Positions 20,790 through 32,850 of a DNA stretch of 64,000 nucleotides are shown one piece after another. The translations under genes and the position numbers were made by a program. How positions within the stretch are numbered: position 1 is the first letter of the stretch; each line of letters begins with the position of its first letter. The notes under the pieces were generated by a model, which made no database searches, had not been told where the DNA came from, and was given only the letters and a program-made list of their open reading frames with translations. Source of the stretch: Lineus longissimus (taxonomy: Eukaryota; Nemertea; Pilidiophora; Heteronemertea; Lineidae); NCBI RefSeq assembly GCF_910592395.1, contig NC_088320.1, forward strand, positions 10,106,001 through 10,170,000, written 5' to 3'.

Positions 20790-22994
20790 ATGAGGACAAA
20801 GGCGAGGAGATTGATAGGAAAACGGGGTTCTCCAAGGCGTGCTAGGGCATCGAATGCAGCAATGAGAACAATGTTCAAGAGCGGACACGTGCGGAGTGGA
20901 GGTGTCGAGGTGGTGAGCGACGACGAACGAGAAGTAGGCCTACAACCCACATGGAGACGACTCACGCCCCAGGAGTACGGACAGGTCACAACGATGGGAC
21001 ACGACGGCAAAAGACACATACCGGATATTAATAACCGTACTGCCAAGAATGTCAACTTACTACGGCTGAACATGAAAGAAGACACTGATGATGAGATGGA
21101 GATACCAGATGAGACCATGGAGCATGATCACGAGAGTTTCGTTGTTCAGACAACCAAACTGATGGATGTGCTCAACGACGTTAACAGGGCCCATAGCGAA
21201 TATCACGTGAACTGTCAGCCGATATTCAAATATGGAGAGGTACGTAAGCAGGGGGTGTGTTGTTCAGTCACTGTGGTGTGTAAAAACTGTGGTTTTTATT
21301 TGAAATTGTATAAACTTTTTGAGGACATAGACACTGGCAAGCGCGGACGAAAAGCCGCTCTTCCAAATGTTGCATTACAGATTGCGTTGCAGGACACAAT
21401 GATTGGCAACGAGAGTATGAGTTACATACTGAGCATGATGGGAATCCCGCCCCCCTGTAGGAGTATCATGCAAAAGCAGGCAAATAAGGTTGGTGATGAA
21501 ACAGTTAAAATGAATGTGGCCGATATGGCAGACATACGCGAGAACTTGAAAAGGATACTGCGCCTAAGAAATCAGGACGACACAGGAATCAATGTCCAAG
21601 CTGATGGACGCTATAATAGTTTACACCTCACTTCGAGGAACAAGATGGGCCGTTGTGCGAGCACAATGACTGGATTATGTGTTGAAAATGTGACAGATGA
21701 ACACAAAATCATTGACATTGAGGTTAAAACAAAACTCTGCTGGATAGGGGCTGCAATGCGGGCGAAAGGTTTTGAAGTTAAATGTGGTGCCACTGGCACA
21801 AACGTTGACGAACGACACTCGAAGTGCACGGCTAACTTTCCTGAAGCAGATGCATTCAGAGAATATGATCTTGGGGTTGCATTTGCCGAGACTTTTGAGA
21901 AACAGGGCCTACATGTAGAACATTTGACTACAGATGGTGATTCCAGTTCATTCAAAGGGTTAACTGATGCAACAAAAAAGCTCTTTGGCGGCTTGTTCAC
22001 GGTGAAGCATCAACTTGACTCTATACATTTGCATCAAGCCCAGACGCGTGCAGGACATAGAGCTGAATTCAGTAAAGGTATGTTCCCGGGACGTACTGCT
22101 GAGGAGAGAACACTGTTAAAAACAACGTTTCTGAATGATCTTAGGGTAAGGTCATCCAAGATTTTGCAATCTCTATTCAAGCGCTGCAACGGTGATCTTG
22201 ACAGGATCATGGGATACCTGTATGACACTGTTGCCTGTGTTGTGAACTGCTATGGTGGTGACTGCACTGGTTGTCGACAGAACGAATTCTCACTGTGCTC
22301 AGGCACAACTGGTTCTTGGTGGCACAAATCAACACGATGGTCATCTTACGGTGAGATTCCCAAGTTTAAAATGACAGTGATTGACAAGAACTTGGTACAT
22401 CTCGTTTTGGAGGTATGCCTTAGTAAAGGAGCGTTGCAACAGCTGAGTCTTGGCGTGACAACCCAGGGGGTCGAGTCCAAGAATCGAGGTCTGTCGGCCA
22501 GCGATCCTAAGATTGTGACCAGGAGCAGGAACTCAACCCCTCGTATCCATTCAGCAGCCCACAGAATGAACCATAACATAGCCGAGAGCGGGCGACGGAA
22601 ACTAAAGTGGTTCAACATCGAAGTCGATACTTGTTGCCGCCCAATGAAAGCACTGGACAGAATTGCAATGAACAGGCAGTACACAGTCAGGTACCAACGG
22701 AGTGCTAGACACCAGAAGTTAGCTGGTGTTTTGAAAAACATCAGGGCAACAGATTACTTCACCAAAAAGAAAAACAAAACCAGGGGTGGTGACTACAAGA
22801 AACATGTGATGATAACAATGCCGGACTTGCGAAGGAAGGCTGTCAAGAAGGCTGTTGCACGACGAGACAGACCGCCTGTACCAGAGTGGAAATGTCTCGA
22901 CCCAAACAGCAGAAACTATGACCACTCCTACTTTCGGCGATCCTTCAAGATCCAACCAGCCACCAAGACATCCAAGAGGTTGCCATCGCGGTAA
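20790..22994 (+). CDS. Mutator-like transposase, unit 6 (intact)
   Basis: 734 codons with M125 (as unit 1) but L171 (as units 2-5). It carries silent private changes at P15 (CCG to CCA) and in the LFGG motif (TTC to TTT near 21985). The leader shares the G variant (attcatgagaaat, about 20359) with unit 1 alone. Confidence 0.8.
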   Translation: MRTKARRLIGKRGSPRRARASNAAMRTMFKSGHVRSGGVEVVSDDEREVGLQPTWRRLTPQEYGQVTTMGHDGKRHIPDINNRTAKNVNLLRLNMKEDTDDEMEIPDETMEHDHESFVVQTTKLMDVLNDVNRAHSEYHVNCQPIFKYGEVRKQGVCCSVTVVCKNCGFYLKLYKLFEDIDTGKRGRKAALPNVALQIALQDTMIGNESMSYILSMMGIPPPCRSIMQKQANKVGDETVKMNVADMADIRENLKRILRLRNQDDTGINVQADGRYNSLHLTSRNKMGRCASTMTGLCVENVTDEHKIIDIEVKTKLCWIGAAMRAKGFEVKCGATGTNVDERHSKCTANFPEADAFREYDLGVAFAETFEKQGLHVEHLTTDGDSSSFKGLTDATKKLFGGLFTVKHQLDSIHLHQAQTRAGHRAEFSKGMFPGRTAEERTLLKTTFLNDLRVRSSKILQSLFKRCNGDLDRIMGYLYDTVACVVNCYGGDCTGCRQNEFSLCSGTTGSWWHKSTRWSSYGEIPKFKMTVIDKNLVHLVLEVCLSKGALQQLSLGVTTQGVESKNRGLSASDPKIVTRSRNSTPRIHSAAHRMNHNIAESGRRKLKWFNIEVDTCCRPMKALDRIAMNRQYTVRYQRSARHQKLAGVLKNIRATDYFTKKKNKTRGGDYKKHVMITMPDLRRKAVKKAVARRDRPPVPEWKCLDPNSRNYDHSYFRRSFKIQPATKTSKRLPSR

Positions 22995-23538
22995 GAAAAC
23001 TTTCAAATGTCAATTCAATATAATGATATTTTCTTTCAACTTCAACATATAGCTTACCAGGAAAAATGCATTTAGGGCGGTTGCCATGGCCTGCACAGAC
23101 TTTCTTGGCATTGCACCTTTTTCTACTTTGATTGACCCTTCCTCTTTCTATTGTCAAGTGCTCGACTTTCACGCACAGAGGATTATGACAAAGATGACTT
23201 ATATGATAACCTGCGCCAGTTTTGAATTTCAATTCATCATGGTCACACAAAAACATTGCCCGGTGTGCCGTCATTGTGACCGGCTTATCTAAAAAACTTA
23301 CTTTAACAAACCCGTATGTTACCCCCCTCTTTTTTTGTTTAGCCCCCTCCCAATTCAAACAAAAACCATTACTTTTATTCTTTGCTAATATTCTTGCTCG
23401 TAATTCAGATACTTTTCTCTTTAATTCACCTGCTGAAATAAAAAAATTAGTGAAAGCTTGGTACCCTGCCACCCAACGTGCTCTGTGCCCGACACCTCCC
23501 AAAATGAAAATAACATGCAAAACAATCAACACTTTCAT
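22945..23538 (-). CDS. His-Me finger endonuclease, unit 6
   Basis: N54 type, identical to units 1 and 2. The large insertion begins 45 bp upstream of this start codon at 23584, so any promoter in the AT-rich spacer is now separated from the gene by about 4.5 kb. Confidence 0.78.
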   Translation of the reverse strand: MKVLIVLHVIFILGGVGHRARWVAGYQAFTNFFISAGELKRKVSELRARILAKNKSNGFCLNWEGAKQKKRGVTYGFVKVSFLDKPVTMTAHRAMFLCDHDELKFKTGAGYHISHLCHNPLCVKVEHLTIERGRVNQSRKRCNAKKVCAGHGNRPKCIFPGKLYVEVERKYHYIELTFESFLTAMATSWMSWWLVGS

Positions 23539-23895
23539 TACTATTCACAATTGATGATTGTTATGAAACATATCTAGCCCAAATGAAACGGCCAGGGGCC
23601 ATTGTGCTCACCGTATACATCTTTTAGTAGGCAGGATCATGCTTAGTTTAGAGGTGAATATGGTGAACACAATCAGGCATGAAGACTTTTTTTAGATGTG
23701 TATTGATTTTTAGATGTGTATTGATGTCAAGTAATAAGACAGGGCAGTATATATAAGTTTATGATCCAACCAATAATTGTCTATGACATCAACAAGATCA
23801 ATATCGTGTGATTGCTAAGAGTCCCTGCAATAAAAAATTCATCGAAAAAAAGTCATTAATAAGCAAGATATTGCACGTCCTACTTTTTCAGTTTT

Positions 23896-25648
23896 GACCC
23901 CCTGGTGGCCAAATCAAGAATCAGATGAGGCCAAAATTCGGTGTCAGAGATTATCTGATGTAGGGGGTTACATGTACCAACTTTCAAGTTCATAGCTTCA
24001 GCAGTTAAGAAACGTGCCATAGTTACACTCTAATGGCCAATTTACGCCATTTGACCTCTGTGACCTAGAAAAGGAGGTCAAATCCAAAAATCGTAGGACA
24101 TGTGGTGTATCCTTGCTAGAAGTCCCTGCCATAAAAATTTTATCGAAAACAATTCACTCAAATAAGCAAGATATTGCACTTCTTACTTTTTCCATTATGG
24201 CCCCCTGGTGGCCGAATAAAGAATCAGATCAGGCCAAAATTCGGCATCAAAGGTTATCTGATGTAGGGGGTTATATGCACCAAGTTTCAAGTTCATAGCT
24301 TTACTGGTTAAGAAACGTGCCATAGTTTACACTCCAACGGCCAATTTACGCCATATGACCTCTGTGACCTTGAAAAGTAGGTCAAATTGAAAACCCGTAA
24401 GACATGTGATGTATTCTTCCTAAGAGTACCTACCATAAAAATTTTATCGAAAACAAGTCACTTAATATAAGCGAGATATCACACTTTTTAGATATCCACT
24501 TTTGGCCCCCTGGTGGCAAAGTTGAGAATCAGATCAAACTGAAATTCAGCACCAGAGGCTATGTGATATAGGGGGTTATATGTACCAAGTTTCAAGTTCA
24601 TATCTTTAGTGGTTAAGAAACGTGCCATAGTTTACACTCTAACGGCCAATTTAAGCCATATGACCTCTGTGAACTTGAAAAGTAGGTCAAATTAAAAACC
24701 CGTATGATATAAGATGTATATTTGCTATGAGTACCTACAACACAAGTTTCATCGAAAACAAGTCACTAATAAGCGAGATATCACACTTTTTAGATATCGA
24801 CATTTGGCCCCCTGGTGGCCAAGTTGAGAATCAGATCGGACCGAAATTCAGTGTCAGAGGTCACCTGACCTAGGGGGTGCTGTGTACAAAGTTTTAAGTT
24901 CATAGCCCTAGCGGTTAAGAAACGTGCCACTGTTTTTTAAATAGGATACGACGACGGACGACGGACGACGGACACTGCGGTATTACATAAGACTCCCCTA
25001 CGGTGAGCCAAAAATCAAGAAAATGTAAGATACAAGTCAGAAAAGACAAAAGGGAAAAGATAAAAAATAATAAAATAAAAAAATATTTTTGGCCGTCCCC
25101 GACCGGGATTTGAACTCACGACCTTTGGATTGCCACAACACGAAAAACACAAAACATGCAATTTCGGCCATATCTGTGTCTGCGTTGTGACCTCTGTGAC
25201 CTCGACAAGTAGGTCAAATTAAAAACCCATATGATATATGATGTATCCTTGCTATGAGTACCTACCACAAAAGTTTTATCGAAAACAAGTCATCAATAAG
25301 CGAATTATCACACTTTTTAGATATCCACATTCGGCCCCCTGGTGGCCAAGTTGAGAATCAGATCAGACCGAAATTCAGCACCAGAGGTTATCTGGTATAG
25401 GGGGTTATATGTACTAAGTTTCAAGTTCATAGCTGTGGAGGTTGAAAAACGTGCCATAGTTACACTGAAACAGCCAATTTACGCCATTTGACCTCTGTGA
25501 CCTTGAAAAGTACGTCAAATTAAAAACCCGTATGATATATGATGTATCCTTGCTATGAGTACCTACCACAAAAATTTCATTCCAAACAAGTCATTAATAA
25601 GCGAGATATCACACTTTTTAGATATCTACATTCAGCCCCCTGGTGGCC
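23896..25648 (-). promoter_or_regulatory. CTCF-like cores in the monomers (6 sites)
   Basis: On the minus strand each monomer carries GGCCACCAGGGGGCC or a close variant, which contains the bilaterian CTCF core CCACCAGGGGGC. Sites are at 23896-23910, 24199-24213, 24504-24518, 24806-24820, 25333-25347 and 25634-25648. Spacing is about 302 bp except for the gap spanning the element junction. The third site reads tGCC at its start in place of gGCC. Binding is not shown by sequence alone. Confidence 0.5.
25091..25137 (-). repeat. tRNA-like 3' fragment (B-box), likely SINE remnant
   Basis: Read on the minus strand, GAGTTCAAATCCCGG (within 25103-25117) matches a pol III B-box and T-arm. It is preceded by a variable-loop-like ccaaaggtcgt and followed by a short acceptor-like tcggggacgg. 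The T-stem pairs poorly and no A-box or anticodon arm is seen, so this is not a functional tRNA gene. It sits between the two fused HINE-like elements. Confidence 0.45.
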
Positions 25649-25860
25649 AAATTAAGAATCAGATCGGACCGAAATTTAGTGTCACAGGTCATCTGACCAA
25701 GGGAGTCCTGTGTACAAAGTTACAAGTTCATAGGCTTAGCGGTTAAGAAACGTGCCACTGTTTTTGAAACAGGATACGACGACGACGACGGACGACGACA
25801 GACGACGACGGACGACGGACACTGCGGTATTGTAAAGACTCCCCTACGGTGAGCCAAAAA

Positions 25861-28137
25861 TGAAACGGCCAGGGGCCATTGTGCTCACCGTATACATCTT
25901 TTAGTAGGCAGGATCATGCTTAGTTTAGAGGTGAATATGGTGAACACAATCAGGCATGAAGACTTTTTTTAGATGTGTATTGATTTTTAGATGTGTATTG
26001 ATGTCAAGTAATAAGACAGGGCAGTATATATAAGTTTATGATCCAACCAATAATTGTCTATGACATCAACAAGATCGATATCGTGTGATTGCTAAGAGTC
26101 CCTGCAATAAAAAATTCATCGAAAAAAAGTTATTAATAAGCAAGATATTGCACGTCCTACTTTTTCAGTTTTGACCCCCTGGTGGCCAAATCAAGAATCA
26201 GATGAGGCCAAAATTCGGTGTCAGAGATTATCTGATGTAGGGGGTTACATGTACCAACTTTCAAGTTCATAGCTTCAGCAGTTAAGAAACGTGCCATAGT
26301 TACACTCTAATGGCCAATTTACGCCATTTGACCTCTGTGACCTAGAAAAGGAGGTCAAATCCAAAAATCGTAGGACATGTGGTGTATCCTTGCTAGAAGT
26401 CCCTGCCATAAAAATTTTATCGAAAACAATTCACTCAAATAAGCAAGATATTGCACTTCTTACTTTTTCCATTATGGCCCCCTGGTGGCCGAATAAAGAA
26501 TCAGATCAGGCCAAAATTCGGCATCAAAGGTTATCTGATGTAGGGGGTTATATGCACCAAGTTTCAAGTTCATAGCTTTACTGGTTAAGAAACGTGCCAT
26601 AGTTTACACTCCAACGGCCAATTTACGCCATATGACCTCTGTGACCTTGAAAAGTAGGTCAAATTGAAAACCCGTAAGACATGTGATGTATTCTTCCTAA
26701 GAGTACCTACCATAAAAATTTTATCGAAAACAAGTCACTTAATATAAGCGAGATATCACACTTTTTAGATATCCACTTTTGGCCCCCTGGTGGCAAAGTT
26801 GAGAATCAGATCAAACTGAAATTCAGCACCAGAGGCTATGTGATATAGGGGGTTATATGTACCAAGTTTCAAGTTCATATCTTTAGTGGTTAAGAAACGT
26901 GCCATAGTTTACACTCTAACGGCCAATTTAAGCCATATGACCTCTGTGAACTTGAAAAGTAGGTCAAATTAAAAACCCGTATGATATAAGATGTATATTT
27001 GCTATGAGTACCTACAACACAAGTTTCATCGAAAACAAGTCACTAATAAGCGAGATATCACACTTTTTAGATATCGACATTTGGCCCCCTGGTGGCCAAG
27101 TTGAGAATCAGATCGGACCGAAATTCAGTGTCAGAGGTCACCTGACCTAGGGGGTGCTGTGTACAAAGTTTTAAGTTCATAGCCCTAGCGGTTAAGAAAC
27201 GTGCCACTGTTTTTTAAATAGGATACGACGACGGACGACGGACGACGGACACTGCGGTATTACATAAGACTCCCCTACGGTGAGCCAAAAATCAAGAAAA
27301 TGTAAGATACAAGTCAGAAAAGACAAAAGGGAAAAGATAAAAAATAATAAAATAAAAAAATATTTTTGGCCGTCCCCGACCGGGATTTGAACTCACGACC
27401 TTTGGATTGCCACAACACGAAAAACACAAAACATGCAATTTCGGCCATATCTGTGTCTGCGTTGTGACCTCTGTGACCTCGACAAGTAGGTCAAATTAAA
27501 AACCCATATGATATATGATGTATCCTTGCTATGAGTACCTACCACAAAAGTTTTATCGAAAACAAGTCATCAATAAGCGAATTATCACACTTTTTAGATA
27601 TCCACATTCGGCCCCCTGGTGGCCAAGTTGAGAATCAGATCAGACCGAAATTCAGCACCAGAGGTTATCTGGTATAGGGGGTTATATGTACTAAGTTTCA
27701 AGTTCATAGCTGTGGAGGTTGAAAAACGTGCCATAGTTACACTGAAACAGCCAATTTACGCCATTTGACCTCTGTGACCTTGAAAAGTACGTCAAATTAA
27801 AAACCCGTATGATATATGATGTATCCTTGCTATGAGTACCTACCACAAAAATTTCATTCCAAACAAGTCATTAATAAGCGAGATATCACACTTTTTAGAT
27901 ATCTACATTCAGCCCCCTGGTGGCCAAATTAAGAATCAGATCGGACCGAAATTTAGTGTCACAGGTCATCTGACCAAGGGAGTCCTGTGTACAAAGTTAC
28001 AAGTTCATAGGCTTAGCGGTTAAGAAACGTGCCACTGTTTTTGAAACAGGATACGACGACGACGACGGACGACGACAGACGACGACGGACGACGGACACT
28101 GCGGTATTGTAAAGACTCCCCTACGGTGAGCCAAAAA
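25861..28137 (+). mobile_element. Compound HINE-like element, second tandem copy
   Basis: This repeats 23584-25860 with an exact offset of 2277 bp and only a few base changes (for example aagatcgata near 26070 and gttattaata near 26128). It includes six further CTCF-like cores. The near identity shows a recent duplication after the compound element formed. After its 3' end the unit 6 spacer resumes at about 28138 with the remaining A-run and gtagaaaaattt. Confidence 0.75.
27368..27414 (-). repeat. tRNA-like 3' fragment, second copy
   Basis: Same B-box fragment as at 25091-25137, carried along by the 2277 bp duplication. Confidence 0.45.
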
Positions 28138-29095
28138 GTAGAAAAATTTGAAATTATTTGAAATTTTTTGAAAATTTCAATTTTTGGCATTTTCACTTAA
28201 AAGCCCTGTAGGCCAGGGGGGGTTAAATTTGAGAATTTTCTTTTTTTCCACATTTTCCAATTTCAATGATATGTCCACACATTCTCAACACATTTCAGCC
28301 AATTCAAACGGTTTTTGTGGATTTCAGAGCTCATTTACTATTTTTGACCTGTAACCCAAAACCCTCTAATGAAGAGGGATAATCTTGAGATATCAATGAA
28401 ATATGCCTTTTCCCAAGCATTTGAGATGTCTTGACTAACATAACCAAGTTTCATCAAAAATGAACTTGATTTGAGCGAGCTATTAACGTTTTAAAATTTT
28501 GTCCGATACGGACAACCTACCTTATATTTCGTCTTCAAATTGTTTACAGACTGTCTTCAAGTTAAGCTCATTAACTCGTAGAATTCTTAATCGAATGGTA
28601 CCGAATCTTCGACAAATCACCAGTGGTCTACAGTCAATCTGAAATAGGAATTTGAAACAATTTTAATTCATGACAAATATTCAAAAATTTCAATTTTTTG
28701 GAAAAAAGTTGTCTTTTTAAAGGATGTTCCAAGGTTGTGACAGTGGTATCATGCTGAAAATGTCAAAATTTCAAATCGAACAATATTAACTTTGTCTGAA
28801 ATTTGAAAAACAACAAATATATGATGCATTATAAGCATGGAAAGCTTGTTAGTAAGGTGTGAAATGAGAAAAAGATTAACCCATATGTTATCTCCCTGTC
28901 TGTCACATCCAAGTCTGACACTTCCACAACAGCAACCATTGTCATCGCTATTGTCCTATCAACATCGACCCTTTTGTAATCTCTTGTCCTTTCTTGTGTA
29001 TTTTCAGTCTGTTGAAGGAAGCATCCCGAAATAGACATCTCCTAGGAGTACGATTTTAAGCGAAGAAAGACAAGTATACGAAAAGACAAGACAAG

Positions 29096-31300
29096 ATGAG
29101 GACAAAGGCGAGGAGATTGATAGGAAAACGGGGTTCTCCGAGGCGTGCTAGGGCATCGAATGCAGCAATGAGAACAATGTTCAAGAGCGGACACGTGCGG
29201 AGTGGAGGTGTCGAGGTGGTGAGCGACGACGAACGAGAAGTAGGCCTATAACCCACATGGAGACGACTCACGCCCCAGGAGTACGGACAGGTCACAACGA
29301 TGGGACACGACGGCAAAAGACACATACCGGATATTAATAACCGTACTGCCAAGAATGTCAACTTACTACGGCTGAACATGAAAGAAGACACTGATGATGA
29401 GATGGAGATACCAGATGAGACCATGGAGCATGATCACGAGAGTTTCGTTGTTCAGACAACCAAACTGATGGATGTGCTCAACGACGTTAACAGGGCCCAT
29501 AGCGAATATCACGTGAACTGTCAGCCGATATTCAAATATGGAGAGGTACGTAAGCAGGGGGTGTGTTGTTCAGTCACTGTGGTGTGTAAAAACTGTGGTT
29601 TTTATTCGAAATTGTATAAACTTTTTGAGGACATAGACACTGGCAAGCGCGGACGAAAAGCCGCTCTTCCAAATGTTGCATTACAGATTGCGATGCAGGA
29701 CACAATGATTGGCAACGAGAGTATGAGTTACATACTGAGCATGATGGGAATCCCGCCCCCCTGTAGGAGTATCATGCAAAAGCAGGCAAATAAGGTTGGT
29801 GATGAAACAGTTAAAATGAATGTGGCCGATATGGCAGACATACGCGAGAACTTGAAAAGGATACTGCGCCTAAGAAATCAGGACGACACAGGAATCAATG
29901 TCCAAGCTGATGGACGCTATAATAGTTTACACCTCACTTCGAGGAACAAGATGGGCCGTTGTGCGAGCACAATGACTGGATTATGTGTTGAAAATGTGAC
30001 AGATGAACACAAAATCATTGACATTGAGGTTAAAACAAAACTCTGCTGGATAGGGGCTGCAATGCGGGCGAAAGGTTTTGAAGTTAAATGTGGTGCCACT
30101 GGCACAAACGTTGACGAACGACACTCGAAGTGCACGGCTAACTTTCCTGAAGCAGATGCATTCAGAGAATATGATCTTGGGGTTGCATTTGCCGAGACTT
30201 TTGAGAAACAGGGCCTACATGTAGAACATTTGACTACAGATGGTGATTCCAGTTCATTCAAAGGGTTAACTGATGCAACAAAAAAGCTCTTCGGCGGCTT
30301 GTTCACGGTGAAGCATCAACTTGACTCTATACATTTGCATCAAGCCCAGACGCGTGCAGGACATAGAGCTGAATTCAGTAAAGGTATGTTCCCGGGACGT
30401 ACTGCTGAGGAGAGAACACTGTTAAAAACAACGTTTCTGAATGATCTTAGGGTAAGGTCATCCAAGATTTTGCAATCTCTATTCAAGCGCTGCAACGGTG
30501 ATCTTGACAGGATCATGGGATACCTGTATGACACTGTTGCCTGTGTTGTGAACTGCTATGGTGGTGACTGCACTGGTTGTCGACAGAACGAATTCTCACT
30601 GTGCTCAGGCACAACTGGTTCTTGGTGGCACAAATCAACACGATGGTCATCTTACGGTGAGATTCCCAAGTTTAAAATGACAGTGATTGACAAGAACTTG
30701 GTACATCTCGTTTTGGAGGTATGCCTTAGTAAAGGAGCGTTGCAACAGCTGAGTCTTGGCGTGACAACCCAGGGGGTCGAGTCCAAGAATCGAGGTCTGT
30801 CGGCCAGCGATCCTAAGATTGTGACCAGGAGCAGGAACTCAACCCCTCGTATCCATTCAGCAGCCCACAGAATGAACCATAACATAGCCGAGAGCGGGCG
30901 ACGGAAACTAAAGTGGTTCAACATCGAAGTCGATACTTGTTGCCGCCCAATGAAAGCACTGGACAGAATTGCAATGAACAGGCAGTACACAGTCAGGTAC
31001 CAACGGAGTGCTAGACACCAGAAGTTAGCTGGTGTTTTGAAAAACATCAGGGCAACAGATTACTTCACCAAAAAGAAAAACAAAACCAGGGGTGGTGACT
31101 ACAAGAAACATGTGATGATAACAATGCCGGACTTGCGAAGGAAGGCTGTCAAGAAGGCTGTTGCACGACGAGACAGACCGCCTGTACCAGAGTGGAAATG
31201 TCTCGACCCAAACAGCAGAAACTATGACCACTCCTACTTTCGGCGATCCTTCAAGATCCAACCAGCCACCAAGACATCCAAGAGGTTGCCATCGCGGTAA
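29096..31300 (+). pseudogene. Mutator-like transposase, unit 7 (Q52 stop)
   Basis: The reading frame is the 734-codon gene, but CAA at codon 52 is TAA (29249-29251). The next in-frame ATG, at codon 69 (29300), would give a 666-residue protein that keeps D272, D382 and E562 but lacks the basic N-terminus. It has M125, S171 and L200M. The same stop and the same L200M recur in unit 9 and nowhere else. Confidence 0.8.
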
Positions 31301-31844
31301 GAAAACTTTCAAATGTCAATTCAATATAATGATATTTTCTTTCAACTTCAACATATAGCTTACCAGGAAAAATGCATTTAGGGCGGTTGCCATGGCCTGC
31401 ACAGACTTTCTTGGCATTGCACCTTTTTCTACTTTGATTGACCCTTCCTCTTTCTATTGTCAAGTGCTCGACTTTCACGCACAGAGGATTATGACAAAGA
31501 TGACTTATATGATAACCTGCGCCAGTTTTGAATTTCAATTCATCATGGTCACACAAAAACATTGCCCGGTGTGCCGTCATTGTGACCGGCTTATCTAAAA
31601 AACTTACTTTAACAAACCCGTATGTTACCCCCCTCTTTTTTTGTTTAGCCCCCTCCCAATTCAAACAAAAACCATTACTTTTAGTCTTTGCTAATATTCT
31701 TGCTCGTAATTCAGATACTTTTCTCTTTAATTCACCTGCTGAAATAAAAAAATTAGTGAAAGCTTGGTACCCTGCCACCCAACGTGCTCTGTGCCCGACA
31801 CCTCCCAAAATGAAAATAACATGCAAAACAATCAACACTTTCAT
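31251..31844 (-). CDS. His-Me finger endonuclease, unit 7
   Basis: Intact 197-residue frame with T54 and S56. It is undamaged although the partner transposase has a stop. Confidence 0.8.
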   Translation of the reverse strand: MKVLIVLHVIFILGGVGHRARWVAGYQAFTNFFISAGELKRKVSELRARILAKTKSNGFCLNWEGAKQKKRGVTYGFVKVSFLDKPVTMTAHRAMFLCDHDELKFKTGAGYHISHLCHNPLCVKVEHLTIERGRVNQSRKRCNAKKVCAGHGNRPKCIFPGKLYVEVERKYHYIELTFESFLTAMATSWMSWWLVGS

Positions 31845-32850
31845 TACTATTCACAATTGATGATTGTTATGAAACATATCTAGCCCAAAAAAGTAGAAAA
31901 ATTTGAAATTATTTGAAATTTTTTGAAAATTTCAATTTTTGGCATTTTCACTTAAAAGCCCTGTAGGCCAGGGGGGGTTAAATTTGAGAATTTTCTTTTT
32001 TTCCACATTTTCCAATTTCAATGATATGTCCACACATTCTCAACACATTTCAGCCAATTCAAACGGTTTTTGTGGATTTCAGAGCTCATTTACTATTTTT
32101 GACCTGTAACCCAAAACCCTCTAATGAAGAGGGATAATCTTGAGATATCAATGAAATATGCCTTTTCCCAAGCATTTGAGATGTCTTGACTAACATAACC
32201 AAGTTTCATCAAAAATGAACTTGATTTGAGCGAGCTATTAACGTTTTAAAATTTTGTCCGATACGGACAACCTACCTTATATTTCGTCTTCAAATTGTTT
32301 ACAGACTGTCTTCAAGTTAAGCTCATTAACTCGTAGAATTCTTAATCGAATGGTACCGAATCTTCGACAAATCACCAGTGGTCTACAGTCAATCTGAAAT
32401 AGGAATTTGAAACAATTTTAATTCATGACAAATATTCAAAAATTTCAATTTTTTGGAAAAAAGTTGTCTTTTTAAAGGATGTTCCAAGGTTGTGACAGTG
32501 GTATCATGCTGAAAATGTCAAAATTTCAAATCGAACAATATTAACTTTGTCTGAAATTTGAAAAACAACAAATATATGATGCATTATAAGCATGGAAAGC
32601 TTGTTAGTAAGGTGTGAAATGAGAAAAAGATTAACCCATATGTTATCTCCCTGTCTGTCACATCCAAGTCTGACACTTCCACAACAGCAACCATTGTCAT
32701 CGCTATTGTCCTATCAACATCGACCCTTTTGTAATCTCTTGTCCTTTCTTGTGTATTTTCAGTCTGTTGAAGGAAGCATCCCGAAATAGACATCTCCTAG
32801 GAGTACGATTTTAAGCGAAGAAAGACAAGTATACGAAAAGACAAGACAAG

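Larger units (their letters stand above)
23584..25860 (+). mobile_element. Compound HINE-like element, first tandem copy (2277 bp)
   Basis: It starts tgaaacGGCCaggGGCC followed by attgtGCTCACCGTA, and a first 3' end, TACGGTGAGCC, is reached at 25010. Start and end form a subterminal inverted repeat (GCTCACCGTA/TACGGTGAGC). Between them are ~300 bp monomers and a (GACGACG) tract just before the 3' end. This order (5' block, tandem core, microsatellite, 3' terminus) is that of Helentron-associated interspersed elements, the pearl elements of bivalves among them. From about 25164 a second, 5'-truncated element follows with its own tract and 3' end at 25858. No protein is coded. It lies in the A-run of the unit 6 spacer. 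The family call is inference from structure. Confidence 0.65.

Noticed and set aside
25091-25137. Functional tRNA gene
   Set aside because: Only a T-arm-like part is present; no A-box, anticodon stem or acceptor pairing is found.
23584-28137. Regular ~300 bp spacing as a CRISPR-like array
   Set aside because: The whole monomer is repeated, not short repeats around unique spacers, and the setting is an animal genome.
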